The notes under the pieces: model-generated
The model's input: the letters and a program-made list of their open reading frames with translations, nothing else
The model's database searches: none
Told to the model about the DNA's origin: nothing
In this document: in pieces, positions 36,708 to 47,849 of the stretch
Numbering within the stretch: the stretch's first letter is position 1
Layout of the letters: every line of letters starts with the position of its first letter
Position numbers and translations under genes: made by a program
Source: Sialis fuliginosa
Taxonomy: Eukaryota > Arthropoda > Insecta > Megaloptera > Sialidae
Assembly: GCA_961205875.1 (NCBI GenBank)
Contig: OY540816.1
Span: 3,296,701 to 3,360,700 of the forward strand
Reading direction: 5' to 3'
Length of the DNA: 64,000 nucleotides

Positions 36708-36715
36708 GAAACAAA

Positions 36716-37061
36716 TCAATAGTATAGTAATCCAATAACCGTATTTCGGTTTGTTTTTATCAACGTTTACATAAGCTTCCGTTAAATTGTATGTGTAAAT
36801 ATTTAACTGGTCCTCAAAATACTTTCCTTCCGCCTCCACCTGACACCACACTTTCGTGCTGTTATTATAGTCCTATCTTAATGATGCGTTTGCATTACTC
36901 ACACACTCCTATCATTTATTACTTTCTTATACCATGTATATGAAATATACCTACAAATACTATAAGGAAGTATAGTGAAGCCGAATTATCCATTTTGACC
37001 TTCCCTTAATCCATTCTGACTATTTTTGCCATGATGTCTGTGTGTCCGTCTGTCGGTCGGT
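36716..37061. repeat. Hairpin-ended repeat (copy 1, inverted) at about 36906-37061
   Basis: TACTTTCTTATACCATGTAT, then AGTATAGTGAAGCCGAATTA, TTTTGACCTTCCCTTAATCC and the GTCTGTGTGTCCGTCTGTCG run match the complement of 59128-59335. 36716-36905 is featureless. Confidence 0.6.
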
Positions 37062-37132
37062 CAAACATTTTTTTCAAATATGCGATAGTTCTGAGATAAT
37101 CAACTGTAACACTTTAAATGCCCCACCCTGTA
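37062..37132. mobile_element. End fragment of fold-back family TACAGGGTGG
   Basis: TTTTTTTCAAATATGCGATA to GCCCCACCCTGTA matches the right 70 bp of 1995-2868. Confidence 0.8.
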
Positions 37133-37179
37133 TGTATATCAAAATAATAATATAATAGTAGTGACGTTAAATATAAATA

Positions 37180-37390
37180 AAAACAAACTTGTTTGTCTAA
37201 ACGTCAAAATTTATACAAGAAAAGGTAATTATTATCTCAATAATATTCATCATAAATATTATTGAGTGAGATAACGACATCGTTCTCACATTTAAATCTT
37301 TATTAATAGCCTGACGATGATTCTGTGAATCGAAAGCTTGCGATTACCTTTTCTTGAATAAATTTTGACGTTTAGACAAACAAGTTTGTT
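37180..37390. repeat. Small fold-back with hammerhead-like core
   Basis: AAACAAACTTGTTTGTCTAA at about 37182 is mirrored by TTAGACAAACAAGTTTGTTT at about 37370, and AAGAAAAGGTAATT pairs with ATTACCTTTTCTTG inside. At 37311-37336 is CTGACGA-T-GATTC-TGT-GAATC-GAAAG: the two conserved strands of a hammerhead core around a 5-bp stem, but with one extra base before the stem. Confidence 0.55.
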
Positions 37391-38204
37391 TTTATTTATA
37401 TCAAAATATATCATCGCAGTATTAGTCTATTGCCCGGTATTATCAATCAATTTAATGCTCCTTTAGCGCTAAATGCTCCTTTAACCTAAATTTTGTATAT
37501 TACAAACGTGATTTAAATCAATATTCAGGTTATCAATGAAAAATGTACATAATATGCGTTGTAAAAACATAGCGCAGATTTTATTTTTTTTTATTAAAAT
37601 GTTTATGTTCTTGGATCCGACTGGATCCTTTAGACAACCATTGTGTGGTTATCAAACTTTTTTTTTAAATCCATTTAATTAAATGTATTATGTTTGGTTC
37701 TTTTAATAATATGATAGTTTGTTAAAGGAACATTTAGTTAAACTTGATAATATCGGGCGTATGAGTTCTAACTCATTGTCAGTCAGTGTGGACGCGCCAT
37801 TAAAACAACCCGTTCTCGTTATTTTTGTGAATTCCCACGGGCGATTTCAAACGGAATTTATATTTGGAAATATTTCATCGGTCATGTGTTGAAATTTCCT
37901 AGAAATTTTGCATAAAGTAAATACTCAGTTGTATTTTTTAAATATATTGAAATTGATTTTATGAAAAAAAGTTCCGCGTGATCGATAAAATAAAAATACG
38001 AAACAAATTCAGCATTTTTTTTAAACATTACAACAATATTATCATTCGACGTGCTTTAGCGTCCTACAAAAAAAATAAAAGCTATCCGAATCAGCTGTGA
38101 ATATGTTTACAAAATTTCATGTTTTTTTAACCTTTATGTTGCATATATTCGTACACCATAACAGATAAAAAATTATTTCTAATGCTGTGGGTTATTTTTA
38201 AATA
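37391..38204. other. AT-rich intron, nothing recognised
   Basis: No exon or repeat signature seen. Confidence 0.4.
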
Positions 38205-39022
38205 TACAGAGTGTTACAAAAAAGTGTGGCATGCTTAAGGTATTTTTTTAATGGAATACCCTATTTTTTACGTATTTAACACTTCTCTTAGGATGTTTAT
38301 TCATATCAAAAATATTAGCCCCATCTAATGTCCAGTTTAGACGTAATAATGTTTTTTTTATATTATTTTTATATTACTCCACTTAACAATTCACCACTTC
38401 TTCGACCGCTTTTTAAAGACGAAATTAAGTATGGACTTTATTGTAGGAGATAGTAGGGTGCTCTTGTTTAAATATCGTAGAGCCACGATATTTATTAAAA
38501 AATTAAATTTTTTTAAATTTTTTAATAAATATTGTTGAATTTTGTACTTTTTGCTCAATAAATCAAAAATGGTTACAAATAGCCATAAGGATATACATAC
38601 AATGTACGTTATGTAATTCTACATAACATCGTTAAAAAAAAATATAGGGTATACCATTTAAAAAAAAAATGAGAAAAATAGCTTTGAAGTTATCAAAATT
38701 TAAAAATTAATTTTTAACATCCTGTACATGGTGACTCTACAATATTTAAACAAGAGAATCCTTACAACCTTCTACAATAAGGTCCATATTTATTTTGGTC
38801 TTCAAAGTTGCGGCCGCAGAAGTGGTGAATTGTTAAGTGGAGTAATGAAAAAATATATATATATTTTAAACATTATTACGTCTAAACCGGACATTAGATG
38901 GGGTTAATATTTTAAATATGAATAAACATCCCAAGAGAAGTGTTAAATAAGCAAAAATATTCAGGGCATTCCATTAAAAAAAATTATCATAAGCGAGTCA
39001 AATTTTTTTGTAACTTCCTGTA
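38205..39022. mobile_element. Fold-back element with TACAGAGTGTTACAAAAAAG ends
   Basis: TACAGAGTGTTACAAAAAAG is mirrored by TTTTTTTGTAACTTCCTGTA. Inverted pairs continue inward, e.g. AATTCACCACTTCTTCGACC at about 38390 against GAAGTGGTGAATTGTTAAGT at about 38820. TA borders; 818 bp; non-coding. Confidence 0.8.
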
Positions 39023-39341
39023 TATTGAATAATAATTTCTATGTACCTATTTACTCACAGTTTACATTTGCATTATAAAGATTTTTTTATCTCTTATGGA
39101 GTACGAGCTATCGAACTTCCACGCACTATTGCCCCTCCCTGTATATTTACTTTGGGGTTTTACAAATTTACAAACTAATAAACAGTACTTAGATATTATT
39201 CATTATTGTTAAAATTATTGTTATTGTCATTTTGGTAGAAATAACCTCACACCGATTTGATTTGGAGTTTGGTTCAAATATAAATTTTTGATGATTCGAT
39301 TCAATTCAACAGTTACCAGATTCACAGACAATCAGTGTCCT
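39023..39341. other. AT-rich intron, nothing recognised
   Basis: No feature recognised. Confidence 0.4.
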
Positions 39342-39662
39342 AAAGGCTGTAGCCGGGTAGCAATGTAAAATCGGCCTCAACACGGATTTGGCTAATTTTT
39401 ATTGTGAATGTTGCTCATTACGTGAGCATTCTTATGCTCAATTATTAGCCTCTAAAAGTTGATAGTTTTTGGAAAAAAAATTATTTTCAATTTTTCAAAA
39501 ATATTTTATTTAAGAAATTTTTTTTTGGATTAAGTTCAAACTATGGTACAATGTAGAAGTTGAAAAGGTGCATATCAGGTAATATTTTCAAGAAGCTGCG
39601 CATACTCTATCAAGTAAATAAAATGTTTTGAAATTTTGAAAAAAATAATTTTTTGGTTGTAG
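39342..39662. mobile_element. Single arm of fold-back family GGATGTAGCCGGGTAGC
   Basis: AAAGGCTGTAGCCGGGTAGC to TTTTTTGGTTGTAG matches the complete right arm of 29861-30606, complemented. The other arm is absent. Confidence 0.8.
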
Positions 39663-40589
39663 TTGAGCGACAACTTCAAATATTTCATGAAATAATCTTC
39701 ATACTTTAGTATTACACCCTACAAAGTCTGAAAAGAATCGAAGTGGTAGAATATACAAAAAAAAATTTAAATCATTGGAAGTCAATATTAACATGTACAA
39801 ATGCTATAGAAATAATGTAATATAAAAATTATATAAAAATGATATAAAAACAGTTACTTAAAATAATAAAAAAAATATACATTCCTTTTATTCTTTTTAT
39901 TCCTTTTATTAAAAATTAATAATTGTAATTTTTTTATAAGCCTAATTATTTAACACACATTTTTGGTTTAATTAATTACTTACATTTAATATTTTTATAA
40001 AATTATAAATTTTTCTTAATACGCGCCTGATCTAACCATTCAATATAAGTATGATAAAATAAAGCCTTTGTCACTCTGAAAAATAAATGATGAGATAATT
40101 ATCCTAATCGGTTGAGAAGTTTTCGAGATTCCCTCAAATACGCAAACAAATAAATTTCTCTCTTTAGAATATCAGAGTTGATTTTAAGAAAACTCCTTCT
40201 CATCAGAGATAAATATAGGGGCATTACGAATAATCTTCAGAAGAAATGAGTGTAACACGCCTTCGGAAGTAAAAAAAACTCGAGAGAAACACCATCGTAT
40301 GTATATTAAGTTTACACCCTGTTTACAAAGAGAATATCAACACAATATTACTGTTGTAAAACCAAACAAAAATTGTCTTTATAAAAAGAAAATGTCCTTT
40401 ATTTATCTAAGACCAAGCGCATACGATTTGTTGATTTATATATATTTATTCTTTTCTTTTATACACTTTACTATACTTACTTATACTATATGTATATTTC
40501 AAATACATAGGTATAAGAAAGTAAAAAAAAACATTCTCTACAATTTTTTTTTTTTTTTATGAACCGTACCAAAGATAAACTAAAAAAAA
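39663..40589. other. AT-rich intron; hairpin repeat tail at 40470-40525
   Basis: TACTTATACTATATGTATAT and GGTATAAGAAAGTAAAAAAA match the tail of the repeat at 59128-59335. Otherwise low complexity. Confidence 0.45.
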
Positions 40590-41349
40590 AAAACATCTGC
40601 CAAGTAAATGCACAGTGCTTCCTCGTGCTAAATTCACTAAAACCGATAGTGTTCAGATAAATTGCCTGGCATTGGTTAACCATTTAATTTTTATACATAT
40701 TTTACTAAAAATCTTAGTTCGAAATTTTTCTTAAAACGCACCTGAATATTTTTTCATATATTTTTAATTTTTTGACAATTTCAATCTAAATATAAATTTA
40801 TGCAAATGTCAAAATGACATTTAAAACGTCAAAGTGACATTTAATATATCCAATCAAATATCAATATAGAAAAACAAAACACGAATTTTTAAAATAAATT
40901 GAGATAAATCTTTGTAAGGGAATATTTTACAACAAACGTAGTAGATCCATATTATAGGAAATTTAATGCTCTACAATAAATATTCTATAAAATTTTCTCG
41001 TAACATGTGTCGTTCTTGAGATATCTTGAAAAAATAAATATTTTGGGGTGTCACCCCTCCCCCTTACACACGATTTTGATGATTTTGAAATGGGACTGTC
41101 CTCAAATCAAACCCAACCATCCGACCAAGTTTCAATAATATCGGTTCAGTGGTTCATGAGTTATGCGTGTGATAAAGATTCAGGGAACAGACGGACGGAC
41201 ACACGGACAGACAGACAGACACCGAACGAAAAGTGTTTGTCTTGACGTGAAACGGATAAATCAATTTAAAATTTTGAAATTGGAGAACTTTTTTTTGTCT
41301 CAATCTGAAACGATCACATAGCTTCTCATATCTTCGATATTGCGAGGAA
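40590..41349. mobile_element. Element with CTTCCTCG ends, copy 6 (near full, inverted)
   Basis: AACATCTGCCAAGTAAATGC plus CAGTGCTTCCTCGTGC at the left and TCGATATTGCGAGGAAA at the right. Its order is the complement of 14507-15320. The frame 41048-41245 is the same chance frame as in other copies. Confidence 0.82.
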
Positions 41350-41702
41350 AAATTAGGAAACTAAACAGAACATAAATTATTATATATAGATAACAATAAT
41401 TCATACAATATTGATTTTTTTTTATATTACACACACCGATTCGAAAATAATTTTAAAAATTCGTCGAAAAGGAGCAAACATCTGTTTCCAGTTAAATTTA
41501 GTGAATAGGTATTATAGATACGATAAATATAATTTATAAGCAGTTTCTTAAGCTCTTTCTTTCATTTAACGGCGTAAATGGCAAAAAGGAAGATAACAAG
41601 ATGACAAGATAACTTTTTTACTCACTTATTATCCTCGAAACACAACTTTATGAAGACTTGTTGACAGTTATAATTTATATCAATATTATTTTTATTCGTC
41701 AG
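41350..41702. other. Intron sequence before the third exon
   Basis: AT-rich, apparently unique; it ends in a T-rich tract and the TCGTCAG acceptor. Confidence 0.4.
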
Positions 41703-41874
41703 GTCTTCACTGGAGCCGCAACATGTTTCTACGCGTTTATCGGATTCGACATCATTGCTACTACAGGGGAGGAGGCTAACAATCCGAAGAAATCAATCCC
41801 TCTAGCTATTGTGTCAAGTTTGATCATCATTTTAATAGCTTACGTCACAAGTTCAATGATGCTTACCCTCATTG
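41703..41874 (+). CDS. Internal exon 3 of 3 seen: same SLC7/CAT transporter
   Basis: The acceptor is TTTTTATTCGTCAG and the donor G|GTAAGT. It starts on a codon boundary, matching the end of the exon at 29031, and ends one base into a codon. The 57 codons read [20 protein letters not shown], then [20 protein letters not shown] and a helix [40 protein letters not shown] is the strongest signature of the CAT/SLC7A1-4/14 group: helix 6, its loop, and helix 7 of the APC fold, lining the substrate path. Codon use is more AT-leaning than in the exon at 19197. The intron before it is about 12.7 kb. No later exon (expected to open with the helix 8 region) was found in the remaining 22 kb, so that intron is very long or the exon is too short or divergent to see. 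Confidence 0.95.
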
Positions 41875-42340
41875 GTAAGTGTTATCATTATATATATATA
41901 TTTTTTTTAAAAGAGTGGATAAATTAATTAATTGAGGTGTTTATTTTGAAAGTGGCCTAAGTCCACTTATGTTTAAACTGAGATATTTAAGGGTTTGCGT
42001 TTCAATAAAATTAAAAATATACGTGTAAGATATCAATGTGCCACATTGATTAAGTGTTTCTAAGGGAGTTAAATTTACAATTACTATTAAAATAACCCCA
42101 AATATTAAATGAATAATATGTGTTTTTTTACCACAAATGGACTTAAGCCACTTTCAAAATTAACAATTACATTTGTTATAAATTGAAAAGAACTCAAGTC
42201 CATTTGTTGTAACATTAAATGCTTCAAATTGAAAAAAAACACTCACTTTAATTTATAATATATTTATAACTCTTAAAAAATTTATACAATTCAGGAAATC
42301 TAAGTATTGATACAGGATGATTTTTTAATCTTGAGATTGT

Positions 42341-42703
42341 ATTTCTAAAATCAGTGGTTTTCGGAATAATGACGTTTGAAAATTGACATTTTGAAATACA
42401 CACAAGTCAAATAAAATGTTCAAATTGAAAAAAAAAACCTTGAACATTTTTTTAAAAGCCAATAAAAACATCCTGGTATAACAAAAAAAAGAAAAAAAGA
42501 AGAAAAAAAGAAAAAAAAGGAAAAAAAAAGTTCATTGTTTTTTCTTTTTTCCATACCAGAATGTTTTTGTTGGCTTTTAAAAAAATGTTCAAGCTGTATT
42601 TTTTCAATTTAAACACTTTATTTGATTTTTATTTGACTTGTGTGTATTTCAAAATGTCAATTTTCAAACGTCATTATTCAGAAAACCACTGATTTTAGAG
42701 ATA
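42341..42703. mobile_element. Fold-back inside the composite, polypurine loop
   Basis: ATTTCTAAAATCAGTGGTTT pairs with AAAACCACTGATTTTAGAGA. The arms contain GACATTTTGAAATACACACA and its complement. The loop 42481-42530 is almost all A and G. Confidence 0.75.
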
Positions 42704-42989
42704 TAATATGCTGCACAAAAAGTGTTCAGAATTTATCGCACAATTAAAAAATGCTATAATATATAGGGTGTTCCATTTAAAAAAATCAATGATGACTGCA
42801 TATGTTTTTCCTGAGACACCCTGTTTACAATTTTCTTATGTCAAAAAATCCGCAATTAAAAATACTAATCGACGGGTCCGAGCGTTTTTGCACAAAATAA
42901 TTACCTGAACTTTAAACGAATTTGTTCCTTTCATCGTGAAAAAAAAACTATAAGATTGCTTTAAGTATATAGGGAAAACTATGGATTTC

Positions 42990-43815
42990 TAGGGAAAATA
43001 TTTGGTACAAAAGTTTCAGGATTTAGAGGAACAAAATCAATGGAGGTAACAATTTTGACCTTGAGTGGAGGTTTGAAGGTCATTTTGGGGTCAGCAAATT
43101 TTTTTCAAAGGAAACCTATTTATTTTATTTTAAATTCGTATTTTGCAGAAAAAAAGAAACAACTTTTGTCTGAAAAATTTTATAAAAATTTTAATTTTAA
43201 CAATTTTTTTTTCTTCTGTAGGCTTTCGTGGCCGTTGTCCATAGTAGCTAACTTTCCGGGCTGTTGTCCACGTTGTCGTATTTTTACACTTGACGTTTCG
43301 ACTCTCATGTCGGAGTCTTCTTCAGAAGTGATTCAGAAGTTTCAGAATCTTCTGAATCACTTCTGAAGAAGACTCCGACATGAGAGTCGAAACGTCAAGT
43401 GTAAAAATACGACAACGTGGACAACAGCCCGAAAAGTTAGCTACTATTTTTTTTTTTTTGTAACAATAAAAAAATTTTTTTTTTGATTTAAAAAATTTAG
43501 AAATTATAAAAAAAAATTTTTTTAAACTACATTTTTTCTCAAACATCTAAGATAATAATTTTAAAAATTTTGGCTACAAAAAAAATTTTTGGATGTAAAA
43601 AAAAATAAGTTAAAATTAAAGTTTTTTAAAAAAAATTTCAGACAAAAATGATTTCTAATTTTCTGCAAAATACAAATTTGCAAAAAAATAACTAAAAAAA
43701 ATTGTTGACCCCAAAATGACCTTAAAACCTCCACTCAAGGTCAAAATTATTACCTTCATTAGGTTTGCCCCGCTAAATCCTAAAACTTTTGTACCCAACA
43801 TTTTCCGTAAAAAGA
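42990..43815. mobile_element. Fold-back inside the composite, hosting the element at 43241-43446
   Basis: CCTTGAGTGGAGGTTTGAAG pairs with AAAACCTCCACTCAAGGTCA, and TACAAAAGTTTCAGGATTTA with TAAATCCTAAAACTTTTGTA. A 200-bp palindrome interrupts the centre. Confidence 0.7.
43241..43446. repeat. Near-perfect 200-bp palindrome with hammerhead-like core on both strands
   Basis: TAGTAGCTAACTTTCCGGGC pairs with GCCCGAAAAGTTAGCTACTA with almost no mismatches; the centre is at about 43345. At 43363-43393 (+) and mirrored on the minus strand is CTGAAGA-A-GACTC-CGACATGA-GAGTC-GAAAC, which has hammerhead-type conserved strands flanking a 5-bp stem but with one extra base. Confidence 0.8.
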
Positions 43816-44212
43816 TTTAATTTTCCAGCCATTGTGATAAATTAACAACATTTTCAATACTGAAGTGGACTTAGGCCACTTTCAAAATAAAGTTTTTAAC
43901 TTTAAATTAAGTGTGAAAATTAATGTGTTAAAAAAAATTTTCCTTTGAATATATTTAACCAAAAATTGTTTTTTATGATAGATTACTTCTAATTATACAC
44001 GTTACTACAGTCAACTTAAAAAATGTGGAAAATGGACTTAGGCCACTTTCAAAATAAACGCCTCAATTATACATCCTTAATATTGACTTACAACTCGTAA
44101 AAAAGAAATAGACTCTCGTTTAAAGTTAACGTTTACAAAAAATCTTATCAAAATATATTTATCAAACAAACAATTTTTTTTAAATACAGTAGGACTCCTA
44201 TAAGTTCTAAGC

Positions 44213-44826
44213 CATAGGTGTCCAACCTTTTGCACCTTTTGGGCCGCATAGCATAAACCCAATCTACAAAGGGCCGCACATATCCCCGCCCCCCCCCCCC
44301 GAAATATTCAGTGTTCTAAAAAACGTGTTTTGAGTTCAAAATACCTTCCCCCCCTGAAATTTTTTCTTACTACGCTACTGGAATTTGACCATGGACTTCG
44401 AAGATACGCCACTCAAAAGAGAAAAATAAAAATCTTAATTTTAAGAAATACATAAAATCAACTTAAAATAAAGAACTTTTTAATAAATAAAAAAGAAAAC
44501 CGACTTCAAAAACTGTTAAATTTAATTATTAGGTATACATTTCAGTATTTTTTCAGAGTTTTTTTTAAGTCTGTTTTATTTTTGTTTATTTTTTAAGTTT
44601 TGAAAGCTAAATCTGCCAACCAATTAGGATCTTCCAAATAAGGTACCTCTAGTTTTTCTTTTTGATTCAAAAACATTATATTTTATTTTTTAAATCGTAA
44701 AATCCTTTTAGCATTGTGTTGTGTGCTATATTCATTATTTTATTATTATACGATTATTATTTATTTTAAATTATCCGATGAGGGCCGCACTAAAGATACT
44801 CGCGGACCGCGGGTTGGACAAGCTTG
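44213..44826. mobile_element. hAT-like MITE with exact 8-bp target duplication TTCTAAGC
   Basis: CATAGGTGTCCAACCTTTTG and GGGTTGGACAAGCTTG form the ends, with GGGCCGCA subterminal motifs as in Charlie-type hAT elements. TTCTAAGC precedes (44205-44212) and follows (44827-44834). Non-coding, 614 bp. Confidence 0.9.
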
Positions 44827-44834
44827 TTCTAAGC

Positions 44835-45480
44835 TACGGGACCGTAAATTCTAGGAATTATAAGATACAGGGTACCCCTTCCATCACAAAACCGATCTAA
44901 TAAAATGAAACGGGAATAGCTTTCTCTGTCACTCGCGCACTTTGCTCAGAGCTATCAAACATAACCCATGTGGATGATACTCTGGTGGTAAAATTGAAAA
45001 GTTATATGACAGTTCATCATTTGTAATGTAAAAGATATTGACTATATTTGAGTTATATTTGAATACTAATGCAAGTATTTGATTACATATTGTTTTTTTT
45101 CATCTGTTTAATAACGTTGTACGTATATTTCTATTTATATAATTGTGAAACCATTTTTATAATTATTTTCTCACCGTTTGCGCATGCTCAGTATTGCACA
45201 GCGTACTGGGCATCACACAAAGACGGTAAGGGTAAGGGAAACAACTTTTCCTCCGATGTAGAGGAAGTTCGAACTTATAGGAGTCCAACTGTACGACAAA
45301 AATCTCAAATATGTATATAGGACTTCAAATTCCCGGTATTATAAACAATTTGCACGAAAATTTGCTTCCAGCTAACGCTATCTGCTAGGAGTCAAATTGT
45401 TATGAAATTGCTCGATATTTTAAAGCAGTGCTAATAAATGTATAATAATGTAAATACTACTACACTTATATTATTTTACT
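44835..45480. other. AT-rich intron, nothing recognised
   Basis: No exon of the transporter or other gene recognised; the frame at 45069-45320 is unsupported. Confidence 0.4.
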
Positions 45481-45482
45481 AG

Positions 45483-45560
45483 CTGGGCCCGCGCGGCTTC
45501 GCTCGCGTGGACTACGAAATTATTGTTTAGGATTTGAAAAATATATAGTTGAATTAACAT
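45483..45560 (-). repeat. Helitron/LINE-like GC hairpin terminus
   Basis: Read on the minus strand it is AGTCCACGCGAGCGAAGCCG, then CGCGGGCCCAGCTAG and T, a hairpin followed by CTAG|T. It matches 15760-15820. The far end is not defined. Confidence 0.5.
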
Positions 45561-45887
45561 AAGTACAAACACGATTTTTTTTGCTTACTTCCTTATTTTC
45601 AATTAAATAAAAAAATATACCACACAAGAACTTGCTATTTGTAATATGGGTTGTTGAGAAGTAACCATAATTACAAATTACTCGACCGTCTGTGATGTAA
45701 ATCATTAACAAACTATAACTGAAGATGTTTACAAATTAATAGATTTCGCAAGTTCTGCGAAATCCGTATCCCATTTTGGTTTAAACTAAATTATAGATAC
45801 ACATTATAAAGTTACTGACAAGAATGAGGAAGTACGGTGGTATCTCTGATATTTCAGTAAATATATGTAGTTTATTTGGGTTATTGC

Positions 45888-46078
45888 AATTGACGTTTCA
45901 TCACGCATATAAATTAATGTTTGAACAGTTTTCTTTATATGTAAATATATACCTATTAAATGTAAGTATACTGTACATAAAATTATCTGCAATTGAACCT
46001 ATAACAAACTTTATAAAAATGTGGGAAGAAATTGTTAATATTGACGTTAAAAATACAATTAAAATTAATAAACCATGA
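45888..46078 (+). repeat. Direct repeat X, left copy (flanks a MITE)
   Basis: ATTGACGTTTCATCACGCAT to ATAAACCATGACAAT, about 190 bp, recurs at 46621-46812 with a modest number of base differences. The two copies are separated only by the MITE 46079-46622. Confidence 0.85.
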
Positions 46079-46622
46079 CAATAGGCATAATGCCTAATTT
46101 TTAAAAACTATTTTATGATGATCTTACGTGTCTCTTATTTCCAAAAAATGCATATTTCTGCAGAAAATAAAAGTTTATCACAAAAATTGACCCTTTTAAA
46201 ACTAATTTTGAATTTGACGCCAAAACGCTGGCAGGTGTCGTGGCGCATTTTTGACGTCACGCCTATGTAAACACTCCTTGTCAACTATAATAAATCCTTG
46301 TTCCATCGCTAATGTTTCTCGGTTTTACTTTTGGTAACACAAAACTGAGCAAATTGATAATTTAAAACCACAAAATAATTTATAAACAGTGCAGATATTA
46401 ATGAAACAAAAATGACGTTTACATAGCCGTGACGTCATTCACTCTGACTGGTGTTTTATCAAACATGGCGGATTGCTATATTTTGCGTTTTTATTTTAAC
46501 AAAAATCATATTAATCTCGCTTTTATTAAAAAAATGAATACGTTTTTTAGAATCTTTTTAACTTATTTCATTATTTAAAATCATAATTTCAGTGATACTT
46601 TGTTACTGGCATCATGCCTATT
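46079..46622. mobile_element. MITE with AATAGGCATNATGCC ends, copy 3 (inverted)
   Basis: AATAGGCATAATGCCTAATT to GGCATCATGCCTATT. Opposite orientation to copies 1 and 2. TGACGTCA at 46252 and 46430. Confidence 0.85.
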
Positions 46623-46812
46623 GACGTTTCATCACGCATATTAATTAATATTTGAACAGTTTTCTTTATATGTAAATATATACAAATTAAATGTAAGTAT
46701 ACTGTACATAAAATTATCTATAATTGAACCTATAGCAAACTTCATACAAACGTGGGAAGAAATTGTAAATATCGACGTTCAAAATACAATTATAATTAAT
46801 AAACCATGACAA
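46621..46812 (+). repeat. Direct repeat X, right copy
   Basis: It matches 45888-46078 along its whole length. Confidence 0.85.
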
Positions 46813-47163
46813 TTATATTTTAATAATACCTGCCATGAAAACATTTTTCGTAGTGTTGATAATTTTCTAAGTGACGTATTAAAAGCAACTCTTATCATCT
46901 TAAACGTTAACATCCTTATAATAAATATATTAATATAGTTAATCCTTATTTAATAATAATATTTTAATGTATATAATGTAGGTATTAGGGCATACAAAAA
47001 CCCGATAAAATTACATAACCCGGTTTTCGATTTTTCATAAAGTGAAAAACCGGTTAACCGGTTTTTAGTCGGGTTTTTCAATTAAGTTTAAAAAATGTTT
47101 TAAACTATTTAAATAAAATAATAAATTAATATTAAAAAAAAAACTTATTTAACTATAAAAATG
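46813..47163. other. AT-rich intron; possible hAT end at about 46985
   Basis: A CCGGTTAACCGGTTTTTAGT-rich block at 47020-47085 resembles the subterminal arrays of the element at 25044, but no partner end was found. Confidence 0.3.
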
Positions 47164-47718
47164 TAATAGTCCTCAGTACGTCGACCCTTTTATTAATTAT
47201 TATTAATTAACCTTTTCATTTGCGAAAATTCTTAAAAACTTCTGAAATTTCGTGAGTGGCTTCTTTTTGACTGGTCTTCCAATTTTTTTATTTGCAAAAA
47301 TTCTTAAAAATAGGGCATTTTCGAACGTGCAGCCGCGGAATCTTCCGGGTGGCGAACTGGAAAAACAGCCCAAGATATTAATCGGACAAAATGATTGTAA
47401 CTAAGATAATATGGTGAAAAAATCGAAAAAAAAATTATTGGGCAAAAATAGTGGGGCGATCACCTAGTCTGCCTCCAACATGTCAAGTTCATTACCAGCT
47501 ACCTGTTTATAGGATTATTAAATAATTATTTTTACAATCCATTGGTCATTTTGTCCGACAAATATCTTAGGCCGTTTTCCCAGTTTGCCGCCCGGAGGAT
47601 TCCGCGGCTGCACGCTCAAAAATGCCCCATTTTTAAGAATTTTTACAAATAAAAAAATTGGAAGACCCGTCAAATGGTTAGAAATTAGTAAAAGGGTCAA
47701 CTTACTGAGGACTATAAT
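47164..47718. mobile_element. Fold-back element with TAGTCCTCAGTA ends
   Basis: TAGTCCTCAGTACGTCGACC pairs with GGGTCAACTTACTGAGGACT. Inside, GCAGCCGCGGAATCTTCCGG (about 47331) pairs with CCGGAGGATTCCGCGGCTGC (about 47592). About 555 bp, non-coding. Confidence 0.8.
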
Positions 47719-47755
47719 ATAAAATAAATATTTCAAAGTTATTGTTAGAGTTCTT

Positions 47756-47849
47756 AGAATATATAAATTGCTTTATTAATTATCAGTTATTTTTTTGTAT
47801 ATTATTTAGTAATAAGTATATATTTATCCTAAATAACCCCCAGTTTCGC
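47756..47849 (+). repeat. 94-bp direct repeat Y, left copy
   Basis: AGAATATATAAATTGCTTTA to CCCCAGTTTCGC; identical by eye to 48063-48156. Confidence 0.9.

Larger units (their letters stand above)
41928..44070. mobile_element. Composite fold-back element with AAGTGG-CCTAAG-CCACTT-type repeats
   Basis: ATTGAGGTGTTTATTTTGAA at the left is mirrored by TTCAAAATAAACGCCTCAAT at the right. A palindromic motif of the form GTGGACTTAGGCCACTT recurs near 41952, 42135, 42190 (partial), 43865 and 44035. The interior holds further fold-backs: 42341-42703, 42990-43815 and, innermost, 43241-43446. It starts 53 bp after the donor of the third transporter exon. No transposase was recognised. Confidence 0.75.

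Noticed and set aside
43040..43546. Two frames of 108 and 74 residues sharing ANFPGCCPRCRIFTLDVSTL
   Set aside because: They are the two strands of the same 200-bp palindrome, so the shared peptide reflects the inverted repeat, not a protein family.
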